Shown here: piece after piece, positions 62,608-64,000 of the stretch
Numbering within the stretch: the stretch's first letter is position 1
Layout: every line of letters begins with the position of its first letter
Assembly (NCBI RefSeq): GCF_019038465.1
Contig: NZ_JAFKRH010000025.1
Span: 1-64,000, forward strand
Length of the DNA stretch: 64,000 nt
Direction of reading: 5' to 3'
DNA from: Synechococcus sp. CCY 0621
Lineage (GTDB): Bacteria; Cyanobacteriota; Cyanobacteriia; PCC-6307; Cyanobiaceae
Position numbers and translations under genes: made by a program
The notes under the pieces: model-generated
The model's database searches: none
What the model was told of the DNA's origin: nothing
Seen by the model: only the letters and a program-made list of their open reading frames with translations

Positions 62608-62951
62608 AGCATTTCCGGGCTGCGGGGCAGGCCCATGGAGTAATTGAGCACCCGGGCCTCAGGGTTGTAGCTCAGTTCACCGGCCTGGAGCATCTGCCGG
62701 ACCAGTCCCTCCAGTTCGGAGCCGATGCGGCGCAGGCTGTAGTCGCTGAGCTCCTGGCCGGCCTGGGCCGCCACCAGCTGCCTGAACTGGCCACGGACCT
62801 TCTCCAGGGCCGCTTCGTCCCAGAGGAACTCGTTGTCAGGGTCGATGTCGAGGGTCAGCTGATCAGGGTCGGGAATGAGATCGTCGTTCTCAACCCGCGC
62901 CGTGAACAGACGGATGTGGCGGGTGGTGGACTTGAGCAGCGTCTCGACCAT
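62604..62951 (-). CDS. ndhM: NAD(P)H-quinone oxidoreductase subunit M
   Basis: A small peripheral subunit found only in cyanobacteria and chloroplasts. From ATG 62951 it has 115 residues; an in-frame ATG at 62996 is unlikely. [62 protein letters not shown] and [20 protein letters not shown] are diagnostic NdhM blocks. The end overlaps DUF3172. It is divergent from crtP, about 165 bp away, a frequent arrangement in these cyanobacteria. Confidence 0.96.
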   Translation of the reverse strand: MVETLLKSTTRHIRLFTARVENDDLIPDPDQLTLDIDPDNEFLWDEAALEKVRGQFRQLVAAQAGQELSDYSLRRIGSELEGLVRQMLQAGELSYNPEARVLNYSMGLPRSPEML

Positions 62952-63021
62952 GGGCTGGACCTCGGGGCGGGGGATGCGGGAAAGGGGGGTCGGCACCCGT
63001 TGAGTGCTCCGTTGACTTTAG

Positions 63022-64000
<979 letters not shown>

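Overview
The window looks like part of the chromosome of a unicellular picocyanobacterium of the Cyanobium / Synechococcus type. Three things point that way: very GC-rich core genes, oxygenic-photosynthesis genes (chlM, crtP, phylloquinone genes, eight NDH-1 subunits, an RbcR-type LysR regulator), and tight packing with many 1-26 nt gene overlaps. No rRNA, tRNA, CRISPR array, intact insertion sequence or replication origin was seen.

Positions 1-8.8 kb are unlike the rest: sparser in genes, lower in GC, and carrying decayed sequence. They hold three HpsJ-like membrane proteins and two exported proteins with a cyanobacterial PEP-CTERM tail, all on the minus strand. A third PEP-CTERM copy is a frameshifted pseudogene. 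The order is a repeated two-gene cassette, PEP-CTERM then HpsJ, present three times. This suggests an exosortase-linked surface or exopolysaccharide system grown by tandem duplication. No exosortase lies in the window. Another decayed reading frame lies just before argS, and an unidentified minus-strand gene runs off the left edge.

Positions 8.8-18.1 kb are housekeeping: argS, a speG-like acetyltransferase, hisC, a beta-lactamase-fold protein, trpG/pabA, dgkA, ybeY, a 58-aa membrane protein, prfB with its programmed frameshift, and a pair of FUSC proteins. Positions 18.2-25.2 kb hold a glutaredoxin lacking its usual first active-site cysteine, coupled to gshB. They are followed by a phylloquinone cluster (menF divergent from menA-menC-menE, with the thioesterase gene menI nearby). 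Positions 25.2-43.9 kb mix membrane proteins, a fatty acid desaturase, ndhH, rsmH, a cysteine desulfurase, a response regulator, an RluA-type protein, chlM, nagA, purE, an AI-2E transporter family protein, cysC, a SUI1 protein, a PhyH dioxygenase, trpB, and an Anbu peptidase coupled to hrcA.

Positions 44-64 kb carry a rhodanese, a DUF3352 protein, sixA, gltA, the ndhA-I-G-E operon, nadK, a CYTH protein, a PedR-like regulator, metF, a sugar nucleotidyltransferase, scpA, a LapA-type protein, ndhD, ndhF, an NnrU/Z-ISO-family protein, rbcR, a DUF3172 protein, ndhM and the start of crtP. Together these cover NDH-1 electron transport, quinone and carotenoid synthesis, redox control and a little amino-acid and nucleotide metabolism.

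All family names come from reading motifs and overall protein character; no database search was run.
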